Assembly (NCBI RefSeq): GCF_000019165.1
Contig: NC_010337.2
Coordinates: 599,501-663,500, forward strand
Direction of reading: 5' to 3'
DNA length: 64,000 bases
Source of the DNA: Heliomicrobium modesticaldum Ice1
GTDB lineage: Bacteria; Bacillota; Desulfitobacteriia; Heliobacteriales; Heliobacteriaceae
In this document: piece by piece, positions 1-8,652 of the stretch
Layout: every line of letters begins with the position of its first letter
Numbering within the stretch: the first letter of the stretch is position 1
Translations under genes and position numbers: made by a program
Notes under the pieces: model-generated
Told to the model about the DNA's origin: nothing
What the model saw: the letters and a program-made list of their open reading frames with translations, nothing else
Databases searched by the model: none

Positions 1-806
1 CTGTCAAAGATATGATAGTTTCGGCTGTAGACAGCGAAGCCCGTTTCGGTTGTAAGGGCAAGACGAAATGGCGCGGGTATAAGATGGCCATCGTCGAAGT
101 CGGAAATTCCGGATTTATCGCCGCCGCCGAGGCCATGAAAGCCAACGACTATGACGGCTCCAGTCTGGTGCCGTTAGCGGATCAGCTTCCCACCGATTGT
201 GTAGAAAACCCGACGATCATTGGAGATACCCACTATGGTGCGGGCGATGACCGTGTCACCCTCAAGGAAAAAGGCATTGACGTAGTGGCGCCACTTTCAC
301 CAAAGACAAAATGTGATATCCTCGCGGGCGAGGGATTTCAAGTTTCCGAAGACCAAACACAACTGATCTGCCCGAGAGGAAAAGTCATCACCACCTATTC
401 GGAAGTGGCAGATGGGAAGAACTTCGTGCTTCGCGCCAAGGACCATGATTGCAAGCACTGCCCTCGTTACACGACCTGTTTTAAAGAAAAGAAACATCGG
501 CGCACGATTTTTATTCACAACGCCTATGGTGTCATGCTCGAGGCGGCAAAGCACTCCCAAACGAAAATCTATAAGGAACAGATGCGTCTTCGCAGCCGCA
601 TCGAAGCCAAGCAAAATGAACTGGTCAACCGTTACGGACTGCGCCGGGTTCGCCGTATCGGAAAACGAAATCTGGCTTATGCCGCCCGGCTCAGCGCGTT
701 AGCGGCGAACTTTCAAAAACTCAACCGTCTACGAAATGATAAGAATGCAACCATGGTGTTGGAGGTGAGTGCCTTACGCGGTGTTGCTTTCAAAAAAGCC
801 GCATAA
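1..806 (+). CDS. IS1182-family transposase, C-terminal part (cut by window edge)
   Basis: The reading frame is open from the first base and matches the last half of the 540-residue transposase at 59347-60969. It keeps the middle and end of the DDE-type catalytic region, starting near VDSEARFGCKGKTKWRGYK. A cysteine cluster, CKHCPRYTTC, is typical of the zinc-ribbon-like insertion in this transposase class. The C-terminus is rich in Arg and Lys, as expected for DNA binding. The protein would cut and rejoin the IS ends. I see no frameshift in the visible part. The internal ATG at position 12 is not a real start; the gene begins upstream of the window. Confidence 0.9.
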   Translation, partial: VKDMIVSAVDSEARFGCKGKTKWRGYKMAIVEVGNSGFIAAAEAMKANDYDGSSLVPLADQLPTDCVENPTIIGDTHYGAGDDRVTLKEKGIDVVAPLSPKTKCDILAGEGFQVSEDQTQLICPRGKVITTYSEVADGKNFVLRAKDHDCKHCPRYTTCFKEKKHRRTIFIHNAYGVMLEAAKHSQTKIYKEQMRLRSRIEAKQNELVNRYGLRRVRRIGKRNLAYAARLSALAANFQKLNRLRNDKNATMVLEVSALRGVAFKKAA

Positions 807-958
807 GGTGCAAGGGGGAGATCTGCCCTTTTTGAGGAAAATCCTCAAAAAGGGCCGGTGAGACCGATAAAAAGACTCTAGTTTTTTGCTGTTTGTATTA
901 AAAAATCATGCTTTTGCAAGGGCTGGCTAGGGAATTTGCTTATTTTCTAGACGGCCTC
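1..958 (+). mobile_element. IS1182-type insertion sequence, right-hand part (copy 1)
   Basis: This is the right half of the element found whole at 29464-31377, 33905-35817 and 59207-61120; its left half lies outside the window. After the transposase stop there is a perfect hairpin (825-855, arms of 14 bases) that probably acts as terminator. The element ends in CTAGACGGCCTC at 958, the same end as the complete copies. The next five bases are TACGT, so a matching TACGT would be expected just beyond the left end, out of view. Confidence 0.9.
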
Positions 959-1141
959 TACGTGTCAATAGACATCGAACCGTGCATCCGACGGCAGCCA
1001 TATGGACCAACAGGGGTTGAAAAGGATCTGACTTAGCCCAAATTTTATGTAACATCAGAACCTCCCCAAGTGTTTTCTCGTTTTATTGATTTATTGAATT
1101 CGTGTAGCGCTGCTACTATAGCATTTTGTACTTTATTGCTA
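959..1141. other. Short non-coding remnant between two insertion sequences
   Basis: AT-rich sequence between the IS1182 end and the target duplication of the IS4-like element. I see no gene, RNA or repeat here. Together with 2925-3008 it is what remains of the original sequence beside the CRISPR array. Confidence 0.5.
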
Positions 1142-1150
1142 TACCCCACC

Positions 1151-2915
1151 CAGAACCTACGCAATCGAAATAGCACCAAGCAAATGAGCGACCTCTTACG
1201 GTTAACCGATTTAATGGCGATACCAATTCTCTCTTTAAATGTTTAAATTATCCAGTCGACAGTTGCATTTATCCTACGCAAGTTTATGGAAAAAAACACC
1301 TTGTTTATACCAGTGCTTCGATAGGCAATCCCACCCTTTCACCCTTGGTCAGCTAGGCAGTAGATAAGCCCCACTCCCAGACCCAACGATATAGATGTAA
1401 AGATACCCACCTCGTCGCTTCGCGCATCTCATCAATGAGATATCGAAGCGGCACATCTCGATGACGAGAGGCAGGGAGGTGGTGAAAGAAAAACAATCGC
1501 TTAAGATTAAAAGCCAGCACTTGAAATCCGATCATCGCTTTGATCGCCACCGAATCGTGCACGAAGCAGTGGTCCAAGGCGTTGAACGTCTTAAGGTTGC
1601 GAAATCCAATATTCTCAATATCCCAACGAGCGGCGGCAATTTGTGCGATCGTCTGGGTATCCGCTTTTTCGGATGAGCATGTGGTTGCTATCCAGCGCTC
1701 CACCACATCAGTGACAAAGACTTCTTTGTTTGCTTCGATGACTGTCTTGTTGGTATGACGAATGATTTTTACGATTCGCATGGGCACGCGAACTTGCGGC
1801 CATTGTGCCAATCCCTCTTCGTCCCAAGCTTGAACGTAAACGGTATTCCCTTTTCCATCTCTTTCTTCCCAAGTGGAGTCCGGAAGCCGGTTCGCAAAGC
1901 AGGCATTTGCCTCTTTCATTATCCGTCGACGTTCTTCTTTCATGCGAACAACTACATGAGCGCCTGCATCCAGAGCGGCATGAATGACGGGTGCTTTGGC
2001 AAACAGCGCGTCTAACGTGTATACATCCGTTATTTTTCCATAGGTCTCGGCCATACGTCGGATCAATCGTTGGGCGACGGTGGTTTCTCCTTCATCCTTG
2101 TCCACCCCATCCTGAGGCTTTCGCATTTCCCAGTCATAAATCAGGTTCGCGTTGCCGCCAACCTGTTGAGCGACTACGACCGCATGATAATAGTCGGTGG
2201 TTTTGTCGCGGTGTTCGCGCGTAAGGCATTCGGGACAACGATAGGCCTTGGTGTGGAATAACTCCACGCCATCGATGGCAGTCACTCGCCAACCATTGAT
2301 GCTTTCCTTCTGCGGGCCGCGTTGCTCCTTATATCGCTGGATCACACAGTTATGCTGCTTTCGTTGCTCTTTTAGATCCCATTTCATCAAGGCTTGTCGC
2401 ACCGTATCATGTGATGGCAATCGAATGTTTTTGGGAACCAATTGACGGAATACCCCGGTTTTTTGCCAACGGTCCATCTGCTCCATACTTTCCATACAGA
2501 AAAAGGCGCCAAAAAAAGCGACGGTAAAAATGGCTGGGGCTTTGATACGGGGTTGTTTGCGACCATCCTTTGCTTGACGGACCATCTGCGAAAAGCCATA
2601 TACCTTTGAGGCGTACTGCGTAAAATGTTGAATTAGTCGGCCCGCTTTTTTTCCACCAGGTGTTCTACAAAAAATTTTCTGGACTTCTTCGAGTGGCTGT
2701 GCTACGCTTTGCACTGAGGATTCCCCCTTTGTTCAGTGTTTTGCTTTGCAACCACTCACTTCGACAAAGGTAACGGGAATCCTTTAAAATTTTCTGGAAA
2801 TTAATCTAATTACATCCATTTTCCCGTGGGAATTGTCGCGTTTTCATGACAATTCTCCAACAGCGCCTCAGACAGGGGATTAGCAGACTTTTTTATTAAA
2901 GATGCGTGGGTTCTG
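1151..2915 (-). mobile_element. IS4-like insertion sequence with 9-bp target duplication
   Basis: The ends are inverted repeats: CAGAACCTACGCAATC at 1151 and, on the other strand from 2915, CAGAACCCACGCATC. The nine bases TACCCCACC occur immediately outside both ends (1142-1150 and 2916-2924), so this is a clean target duplication. Nine bases fits the IS4 group. One transposase gene is inside. Pieces of the same element occur at 28717-28789 (left end) and 36011-36326 (right end). The IS sits on the leader-distal side of the CRISPR array. Confidence 0.85.
1353..2714 (-). CDS. DDE transposase of the IS4-like element
   Basis: This 453-residue protein is a DDE transposase. Features seen: a first acidic motif in VTAIDGVELF (about residue 150), a Cys pair in CPEC just after it, a second Asp in VYTLDALFAK (about residue 235), and a C-terminal part with RWDIENIGFRNLK, which resembles the YREK-like region carrying the catalytic Glu in IS4 relatives. 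It is the only gene in the element and faces away from the CRISPR array. It looks intact. A degraded copy of its 5' end and upstream region lies at 36011-36326, with a one-base deletion among other changes. The family is assigned from motifs and the 9-bp target duplication; ISNCY remains possible. Confidence 0.8.
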   Translation of the reverse strand: MQSVAQPLEEVQKIFCRTPGGKKAGRLIQHFTQYASKVYGFSQMVRQAKDGRKQPRIKAPAIFTVAFFGAFFCMESMEQMDRWQKTGVFRQLVPKNIRLPSHDTVRQALMKWDLKEQRKQHNCVIQRYKEQRGPQKESINGWRVTAIDGVELFHTKAYRCPECLTREHRDKTTDYYHAVVVAQQVGGNANLIYDWEMRKPQDGVDKDEGETTVAQRLIRRMAETYGKITDVYTLDALFAKAPVIHAALDAGAHVVVRMKEERRRIMKEANACFANRLPDSTWEERDGKGNTVYVQAWDEEGLAQWPQVRVPMRIVKIIRHTNKTVIEANKEVFVTDVVERWIATTCSSEKADTQTIAQIAAARWDIENIGFRNLKTFNALDHCFVHDSVAIKAMIGFQVLAFNLKRLFFFHHLPASRHRDVPLRYLIDEMREATRWVSLHLYRWVWEWGLSTA

Positions 2916-3008
2916 TACCCCACCTTTCTTTCTAATGAGACTGGCTCAGATTGATTGCGGGAATGAAAAAGATTATATCCAGACACGGTTGGCCATGGCC
3001 ATCAGATT

Positions 3009-4096
3009 CGGTACACCCCCGCACACGCGGGGAACATCCAATAAGGGAAGACGGGGGTTTCTCGCTGCCTTACGGTACACCCCCGCGCACGCGGGGAACA
3101 TGGGAATGGGGTGACCTGTCTGCCGCCCAGTATGTCCGGTACACCCCCGCGCACGCGGGGAACATCTCAAAGTGCCCACCGTATCGTTCCGCTTCAGGCG
3201 GTACACCCCCGCGCACGCGGGGAACATGTTTGAGGAGGTTGTCGAGGTCAAGTGCAAATCGGTACACCCCCGCGCACGCGGGGAACATTACTGCTCCACC
3301 TCGGGCGTCAATCCTTGCGCTTCCGGTACACCCCCGCGCACGCGGGGAACATATAAATGGGCCTCATGAAGGATCGTTTAACCTCGGTACACCCCCGCGC
3401 ACGCGGGGAACATGGCAGTCCACTAACCACAGAGCATTCTGTCTTTACGGTACACCCCCGCGCACGCGGGGAACATTCCCGTCCAAACTTTCGGTCGAAT
3501 CCTACTTGCGGTACACCCCCGCGCACGCGGGGAACATGTTGCCGTTGAGAACAAGGTTGGCGAGGGCTTCCGGTACACCCCCGCGCACGCGGGGAACATG
3601 GACCCTTCCCTTCCGTCTCCTTGCCCTCCAGCGGTACACCCCCGCGCACGCGGGGAACATGCCGGGCCGGTGAATCGGCCGTTGCTGGATGTCGGTACAC
3701 CCCCGCGCACGCGGGGAACATGCGAACAACCGGGCTGAGGCGGGGTTTGAAGTCTACGGTACACCCCAGCGCACGCGGGGAACATCCGAAAGTCCCAAAA
3801 TCTACAACATCGACCTTCGGTACACCCCCGCGCACGCGGGGAACATTTCAAAGGGTAAATGGGCCGGCAAGCCACTACTCCGGTACACCCCCGCGCACGC
3901 GGGGAACATGATTATCCCGACAACCGTTCCGCCGGTTCCCGAGCGGTACACCCCCGCGCACGCGGGGAACATGCTGCTTTCCTTCCCCGGCCGCTAGCTT
4001 TGCGACGGTACACCCCCGCGCACGCGGGGAACATGGTACGAGACTTGTTCTCGACCTTCGACGAGGACGGTACACCCCCGCGCACGCGGGGAACAT
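3009..4096 (-). CRISPR. Type I-E CRISPR array, 18 repeats and 17 spacers
   Basis: Eighteen 29-base repeats start at 3009, 3073, 3137, 3199, 3260, 3324, 3385, 3448, 3509, 3571, 3632, 3693, 3757, 3818, 3881, 3944, 4006 and 4068. Read on the minus strand each repeat begins ATGTTCCCCGCG and ends GGGGGTGTACCG, the typical I-E form with a GC-rich palindrome. Spacers are 32 to 35 bases and all look different. Degenerate repeats are at 3009 (CACACG in the stem) and 3757. The variant end repeat at 3009 and the AT-rich flank beyond 4096 both say the leader is on the right and transcription runs leftwards. No cas gene is in the window. Confidence 0.97.
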
Positions 4097-4308
4097 ACTA
4101 GAAAAACCTAATAATGACGCGACTTCCTCTCGAAAATCCCCTTTCAGGTATCGGACTACCGCCTCACTATGTTGTTATAAAGTTCTTGATTTTCTCCCAA
4201 ATCTATTCGTTAAAGGCTGATAATTTCCTCCAATTTTTACACAAAACAAAACCATCGACTCTCACGTCGATGGCAAATCCTCAAGAGCTTCTAACCCTTT
4301 TCCCCCGA
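4097..4308 (-). promoter_or_regulatory. Probable CRISPR leader
   Basis: This AT-rich stretch lies between the newest repeat (4068-4096) and the stop codon of spoVR. Its composition contrasts with the G+C-rich genes around it, and it flanks the array end with conserved repeats, as leaders do. I could not pick a definite promoter. No gene fits. Confidence 0.6.
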
Positions 4309-5883
4309 TTACAAATACTTCCTCTGCACCTTCTCCCCACTGTAACTGAACTGAATCCGCTTCCCATCCACCACCGTTTCCAGATAGACCGTCCTGCCCC
4401 AGAGCGTAAACAGGTAGGGCAGCGTCTTCTCCAGGTAGGGGATGTCCAGTTCCACCCCTTCATAGGCGTGGCGGATCAAGAGTTCGCCGGCACGGTTGTA
4501 GTCGCCGTCTTCCACAAACAGCATCGGCAAGCCGCCGTTGGTCATGCGGTTGACCAACTCGTTGCGGATGACTTCCCAGTTCTTTTCAATGATCTGCCAC
4601 TGGTTGCCCACTTTTTTGTACAGGTACAGATCGGCCGAGTCGACCAGTTCCTTCGTCAGGTAGTTGCGGATGAAGGACTGGTCCGTGTCAACCTCCCGCA
4701 CCTCGAAGATCCTGTCGCGGCCGTAGCGCTTCTCGATGTCCTCGAAGATCTTCAAGCCCAGGTGGTAGGGGTTGATGGCACTGCGCGACGGCTGGATGAC
4801 CTGGGCGTGCATCTTGGCAAACTCCCAGGCGTCCTCCTCTTCCATCTCCATCTCCCGCATGATCCGCAGGTGCCAGTAGCTCGCCCAGCCTTCGTTCATG
4901 ATCTTGGTGCGCATCTGGGGCCAGAAGTAGAGCATCTCCTCGCGCAGGATAGTCAAAATATCCCGCTGCCAATCATCGAGGAAGCGGCCGTGCTCCATGA
5001 TGAACAGCAGAAGATCCTTTTCAGGTCGTTCGGGGATCTTCCGCTCCTCCCCGATGGTGCGCCCGTTGTCGGCCGGTTTTTTCGCCCCCGCCGTCTGCGC
5101 TGTCGCGCCCTTGCTCGACGAAACGGTTCGGCCGGAGCTGTTGCCGCTCCCGCCGCTGTTGGCACCCATGCCGCCCGAGCCGCCGCTTCCACCGAAACCG
5201 CTGCCCGAACCGCTCCCGGAGCTTCCTGAAGCCCTGCCGGAACCGCTCCCGGAGCCGCTCGCAACGCCACCGCCCCCGTCCAGGAGGTTATCAAGTGCAA
5301 AGAGATCCTCAAAAGGGCTGTCCGGCTGGACCTTGGGCTCTTTGGGCATGGCCTCTTTGATCGTATGGACATGGGGGTCGATGTGCTCCTGGATGGCCAT
5401 GGCGGCGTCGAGGAAGGCCTCGACCTTTTCCCGCCCATAGCGGATCTCATATTCCCGGATCCGTTCCGCCGAGGAGGCCATCGACTCGACCATATGGCGG
5501 GACGTTCCCCTGAAGGCGGCGTTGTTTTTGAAAAAATCGCAGTGGGCCAGCACGTGGGCGGCAACAAGCTCGTTCTGGATGGGCGTGTTGCCCTCCAGCA
5601 GGAAGGCGTAGCAGGGCGACGCGTTGATCACCAGTTCATAAATGCGGGACAGGTTGTAGTCATAGGACATTTTCAGCCGATGAAAGCTCTTGCCGAATGA
5701 CCAGTGGCTGAAGCGCGTCGGCATTCCGTAGGCGCCGAAAGTGTAGAGCACGTCAGCCGGCACGACCTCAAAGCGCATATCGTAAAAGTCGAGACCGAAG
5801 TTTTTGGCGATCTCGATCAACCTGGGAATGGACCGGCTGAGGCGGTCCAATTCCGATCTGATCTGTCCCTGTTCCACCGGCAA
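4309..5883 (-). CDS. spoVR: SpoVR family sporulation protein with Gly/Ser-rich insert
   Basis: SpoVR is needed for proper spore cortex formation in Bacillus and often accompanies yhbH and prkA, which here lie 9 kb to the right at 14.5-17.6 kb. Family features seen: the N-terminal region with YDMRFEVVP and [16 protein letters not shown], then [30 protein letters not shown], and in the second half [13 protein letters not shown] and [13 protein letters not shown]. The protein has 524 residues, longer than the usual 450-480. The excess is explained by a low-complexity segment at about residues 203-255, nearly all Gly and Ser, between the two halves. The start at 5883 gives the normal N-terminus. 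It is probably transcribed alone. Confidence 0.93.
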   Translation of the reverse strand: MPVEQGQIRSELDRLSRSIPRLIEIAKNFGLDFYDMRFEVVPADVLYTFGAYGMPTRFSHWSFGKSFHRLKMSYDYNLSRIYELVINASPCYAFLLEGNTPIQNELVAAHVLAHCDFFKNNAAFRGTSRHMVESMASSAERIREYEIRYGREKVEAFLDAAMAIQEHIDPHVHTIKEAMPKEPKVQPDSPFEDLFALDNLLDGGGGVASGSGSGSGRASGSSGSGSGSGFGGSGGSGGMGANSGGSGNSSGRTVSSSKGATAQTAGAKKPADNGRTIGEERKIPERPEKDLLLFIMEHGRFLDDWQRDILTILREEMLYFWPQMRTKIMNEGWASYWHLRIMREMEMEEEDAWEFAKMHAQVIQPSRSAINPYHLGLKIFEDIEKRYGRDRIFEVREVDTDQSFIRNYLTKELVDSADLYLYKKVGNQWQIIEKNWEVIRNELVNRMTNGGLPMLFVEDGDYNRAGELLIRHAYEGVELDIPYLEKTLPYLFTLWGRTVYLETVVDGKRIQFSYSGEKVQRKYL

Positions 5884-5960
5884 TCCTCCCCTCCCCTAAC
5901 CTCTCCTCACAGTCTATGGGGCGGGGATGCTTTTTTTTCCGGCAAAAAAACAAACCGCCA

Positions 5961-6068
5961 CAAACCAGTATCGGAAAGGGTTACATCGGGACGGAACGTC
6001 CTCGCTATGGTCAAGGCGTCAAAGCCGTTGCGGGCGATGCCCACCTGGTATCCCGGGCGGGAAAGCAA
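5961..6068 (-). pseudogene. Relic of a response-regulator receiver domain
   Basis: Inside the 460-base gap between spoVR and the Mrp-like ATPase, one minus-strand frame reads GYQVGIARNGFDALTIAR followed by RPDVTLSDTGL. This is the typical receiver sequence around the phosphorylated Asp (family pattern: GYxV, A.NG.DAL, RPD.v..D). Only this short stretch is recognisable; there is no N-terminal acidic pocket and no output domain, and no usable start. It is best read as a decayed gene fragment. The rest of 5884-6345 shows nothing else. Confidence 0.45.
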
Positions 6069-6345
6069 GTCCGGCAGGAAAACCGGACCTGAACAGAGGA
6101 AAGGGCCCTTGAACGTCGACACAGAAGGGCAAACCCCGCTGGGGAAAAAGCCTGCGAAAACATGACGAAGGGGTCTGCACACATGGGCAAACCCCTTCTT
6201 GCCGGCCAGGCAGGCCGACCTTATGATGAGGACCAGCCAACCGACCTGCCGTCCTCCCTAGCCCCTCCCACCTTCATCGGAGAGAGACTCTGCAGCGCCT
6301 TGGCTGCTCCTCTTGGTTATATCATACACCCGGGAAAAGCCGCCG

Positions 6346-7134
6346 TCAACCCTCTTTGTGCGAACTTTCCCAAATATTTAAGGCCATCTGAAAGACGAGC
6401 GGGTGATCGTATTCTTCCAGCCTTCCCTTCCGGGCAAATTCGATCAACTTGGCGGACCAGGGAAAGCAAGCGATGACGCCGCCTTCTTCCGCCCAGGCCT
6501 CGTCGCCGTCAGAGAGGGGGAGCAGATTTTCGCAGTGCGGGCATTCGATCTCTCCCCCGTTTTCCACCACCCCGACGATAGGGACCCCTTTTTCCTTCAG
6601 CCAGGCGGCCGTCCGCCGCACGACGCGCCGGTCTAGTTCCCGGAGCGATGTGACCAGCAGCGCGCCGGTGACGGGCTTTCGTGGCCCGGCCCCATCGGGC
6701 TCCCCATCCGACTGAATGGAAAGGCCGGCAAAGGCGTCAACGACGGCCGCATGGACCTCGCCCAGTCCGGAGGGCATGTCGATGAGAACCACATCCCATT
6801 CCCCTTGGGCTGCTGAACCGATCCACTCGCCGAGGGTGTCGCGCCGGCGCGCCCCAGAATCGGCGAGCAGGGACTGTCCTTCATCGGGAAGCAGTCCCGC
6901 CGACCAGACCGCGATGCCCCGCCGAGTCACGGCGGGCATCCGGCGGTCCCCCTGACGGCGCAAGGGCGCTTTCAGGCCGAAGAGCGTCGGGATTGCCGAA
7001 CCCGCCACATCTCCGTCGACGACAGCAACGGCCAAACCGGCCTTCGCCAAGCCGGCGGCCAGGAAGGCTGTCACCGTCGATTTGCCTGTCCCGCCTTTCC
7101 CGCTCATCACAGCGATGATGACCTCACATGTCAT
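6346..7134 (-). CDS. Mrp/MinD-type P-loop ATPase
   Basis: This is a 262-residue SIMIBI-class ATPase. The deviant Walker A motif SGKGGTGKST is at residues 11-19 with the signature first Lys. VVDGDVAGS and a VVLIDMPSGLGE motif follow, the switch II equivalent. Near residue 199 there is a CPHC pair within ENGGEIECPHCENL. That position in Mrp/NBP35 relatives carries the cysteines that hold a bridging Fe-S cluster, so an iron-sulfur carrier role is likely. It stands alone, with a probable terminator of the neighbouring operon downstream of that operon at 7228-7268. ParA- or MinD-type positioning is the alternative, but the CxxC favours Mrp. Confidence 0.75.
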   Translation of the reverse strand: MTCEVIIAVMSGKGGTGKSTVTAFLAAGLAKAGLAVAVVDGDVAGSAIPTLFGLKAPLRRQGDRRMPAVTRRGIAVWSAGLLPDEGQSLLADSGARRRDTLGEWIGSAAQGEWDVVLIDMPSGLGEVHAAVVDAFAGLSIQSDGEPDGAGPRKPVTGALLVTSLRELDRRVVRRTAAWLKEKGVPIVGVVENGGEIECPHCENLLPLSDGDEAWAEEGGVIACFPWSAKLIEFARKGRLEEYDHPLVFQMALNIWESSHKEG

Positions 7135-7227
7135 TGCCTTCTATCCTTTCTATTTTCTCTATTTTCACAGGAGATGATCCGATTTTATTCAGATAGGAAA
7201 AAGGTCAGGGCAGAGGCAGCGCAGGGA

Positions 7228-7268
7228 AACAGAAAGGCCCCCTGTCCATCTTCCGGACAAGAGAGCCT
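7228..7268 (-). terminator. Terminator of the amino-acid transporter operon
   Basis: On the minus strand, AGGCTCTCTTGTCC is followed by a short loop and GGACAGGGGGCCT and then TTTC. The stem includes G-U pairs. It lies 30 bases after the stop of the last permease gene. Confidence 0.65.
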
Positions 7269-7297
7269 GCTACGCTCTATTCATCGGTCGCCGCCTT

Positions 7298-7960
7298 TCA
7301 GCCTATCGCCATCCGTTTTTCCATATACATACCGAGGCGGGAGAGAGTGAAGTTGACGACGAAATAGATGCAGGCGACGAAGAAAAAGACCTGAACAGGG
7401 TTGTTGTGCTCGATGAAGATCAGCTTGCCATGTTCCGTCAGCTCCGTCAGCCCGATGATCGAGGCGTAGGAGGTGTCCTTCGTCAGGGTGATGAACTGAC
7501 TGATCAGGGGCGGGATCATCTTGCGGAGCGCCTGGGGCAGGATGATATACACCATCGTCTCCAGGTAGGTAAACCCCTGAGCGCGAGCTGCTTCCCACTG
7601 CCCCTTCGGCACCGACTGGATGCCGCCGCGGATGATCTCGGCGACCAGGGCCGACGTAAAGATGGTGAAAGCCACGACAGCCGCCCAGAATTTCGGCAGG
7701 CCCAGGCCGATTTTGGGCAAAGCAAAATAAGTGAAAAAGATCAGCAGGATCAGCGGCAGGTTGCGCAAAGACTCTACATACAAGAAGGCCGGGTAGCGCA
7801 AAAAGGGATACCGGGAGATGCGCAGAGCGCAGATGACGATGCCGAAAAAGAAGCTGAGGGCGATGCTGATCAAGGCCAGCTCGATGGTCCATTGCAGGCC
7901 GGTCATGAGGAATTTCACATTTTTCGGTTCAAACAACACGGTCCATTTCGACCAATCCAA
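7298..7960 (-). CDS. glnP: Polar amino-acid ABC transporter permease (GlnP-type)
   Basis: This 220-residue membrane protein of the HisMQ family forms half of the transport channel. It has about five hydrophobic segments and the EAA loop that docks on the ATPase, seen as AARAQGFTYLETMVYIILPQA. The gene is last in the operon, 15 bases after glnM. The order ATPase, binding protein, permease, permease is that of glnQHMP in Bacillus. The substrate is probably glutamine, glutamate or another polar amino acid; the sequence alone does not decide which. Confidence 0.85.
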   Translation of the reverse strand: MDWSKWTVLFEPKNVKFLMTGLQWTIELALISIALSFFFGIVICALRISRYPFLRYPAFLYVESLRNLPLILLIFFTYFALPKIGLGLPKFWAAVVAFTIFTSALVAEIIRGGIQSVPKGQWEAARAQGFTYLETMVYIILPQALRKMIPPLISQFITLTKDTSYASIIGLTELTEHGKLIFIEHNNPVQVFFFVACIYFVVNFTLSRLGMYMEKRMAIG

Positions 7961-7975
7961 GGCTCCCTCTCCTTC

Positions 7976-8629
7976 CTAGGAACTGCGGCGCAACCGCTGT
8001 TCGAGCAGATTGGCGACGGTGCTGAGCGGCACCGTGATGACCAGATAGAGCAGCGCGGCGAAGATAAAGACCTCGAAGATGATGAAGGTCTCGCTGGCGA
8101 TGCGATAGGTCTCGTACATCAGGTCGGCCACGACGATGGTGCTCAAGATGGCCGAGTTTTTGACCATGTTGACCACCTGGTTCGTCAAGGGCGGGAGGAT
8201 GATCTTCACCGCCTGGGGCAGGACGACATAGCCCATCGCCTGCAAATAGTTCATCCCGGACGAGCGGGCCGCTTCCATCTGCCCTTTCGGCACCGCCTGG
8301 ATGCCGGCCCGGAAGACTTCGCCGATATAGGCGCCTGTATACATGGCCAATCCGATGGTGCCGCAGGCGAAGCCGGACAGCTTGATCCCCATCGCCGGCG
8401 TTCCGAAGTAGATAAAAAACACCTGGATGAGCAACGGGGTGTTTTGAAAAAACTCCACATAGGCGACGCCGAAGGCGTTGAGGACTTTGAAGCCGGAAAC
8501 GCGCAGGATGGCGATGGCGACGCCGATGACCATGGACAGCAGCAAGGAATAGAGGGTCACTTCGATGGTCACCTTCAGACCGGAGAAAAACTGTGGCCCA
8601 TAAGCTAGCAGGTCATTCCACTGTTCCAT
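7976..8629 (-). CDS. glnM: Polar amino-acid ABC transporter permease (GlnM-type)
   Basis: This is the second HisMQ-type permease, 217 residues. The EAA loop reads AARSSGMNYLQAMGYVVLPQA. I place the start at the ATG at 8629 (MEQWND), because AGGAGG lies ten bases before it; the ATG at 8650 overlaps this ribosome binding site. The gene follows directly after the 3' end of a group II intron at about 8653. Its ribosome binding site straddles or touches the intron boundary, but its coding sequence is whole. The intron separates it from glnH. Confidence 0.85.
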   Translation of the reverse strand: MEQWNDLLAYGPQFFSGLKVTIEVTLYSLLLSMVIGVAIAILRVSGFKVLNAFGVAYVEFFQNTPLLIQVFFIYFGTPAMGIKLSGFACGTIGLAMYTGAYIGEVFRAGIQAVPKGQMEAARSSGMNYLQAMGYVVLPQAVKIILPPLTNQVVNMVKNSAILSTIVVADLMYETYRIASETFIIFEVFIFAALLYLVITVPLSTVANLLEQRLRRSS

Positions 8630-8652
8630 GCAGGCGTACCCTCCTTTCACAA

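Noticed and set aside
2951-3673. Long open frames through the CRISPR array on both strands, with repeats such as GTPPRTRGT or CAGVYR
   Set aside because: They are translations of the 29-base repeats and spacers; the pattern of 18 spaced repeats explains them fully.
4114-5229. 371-residue open frame on the plus strand opposite spoVR
   Set aside because: It is a shadow of spoVR, whose conserved protein motifs are clear on the minus strand. High G+C makes such long antisense frames common.
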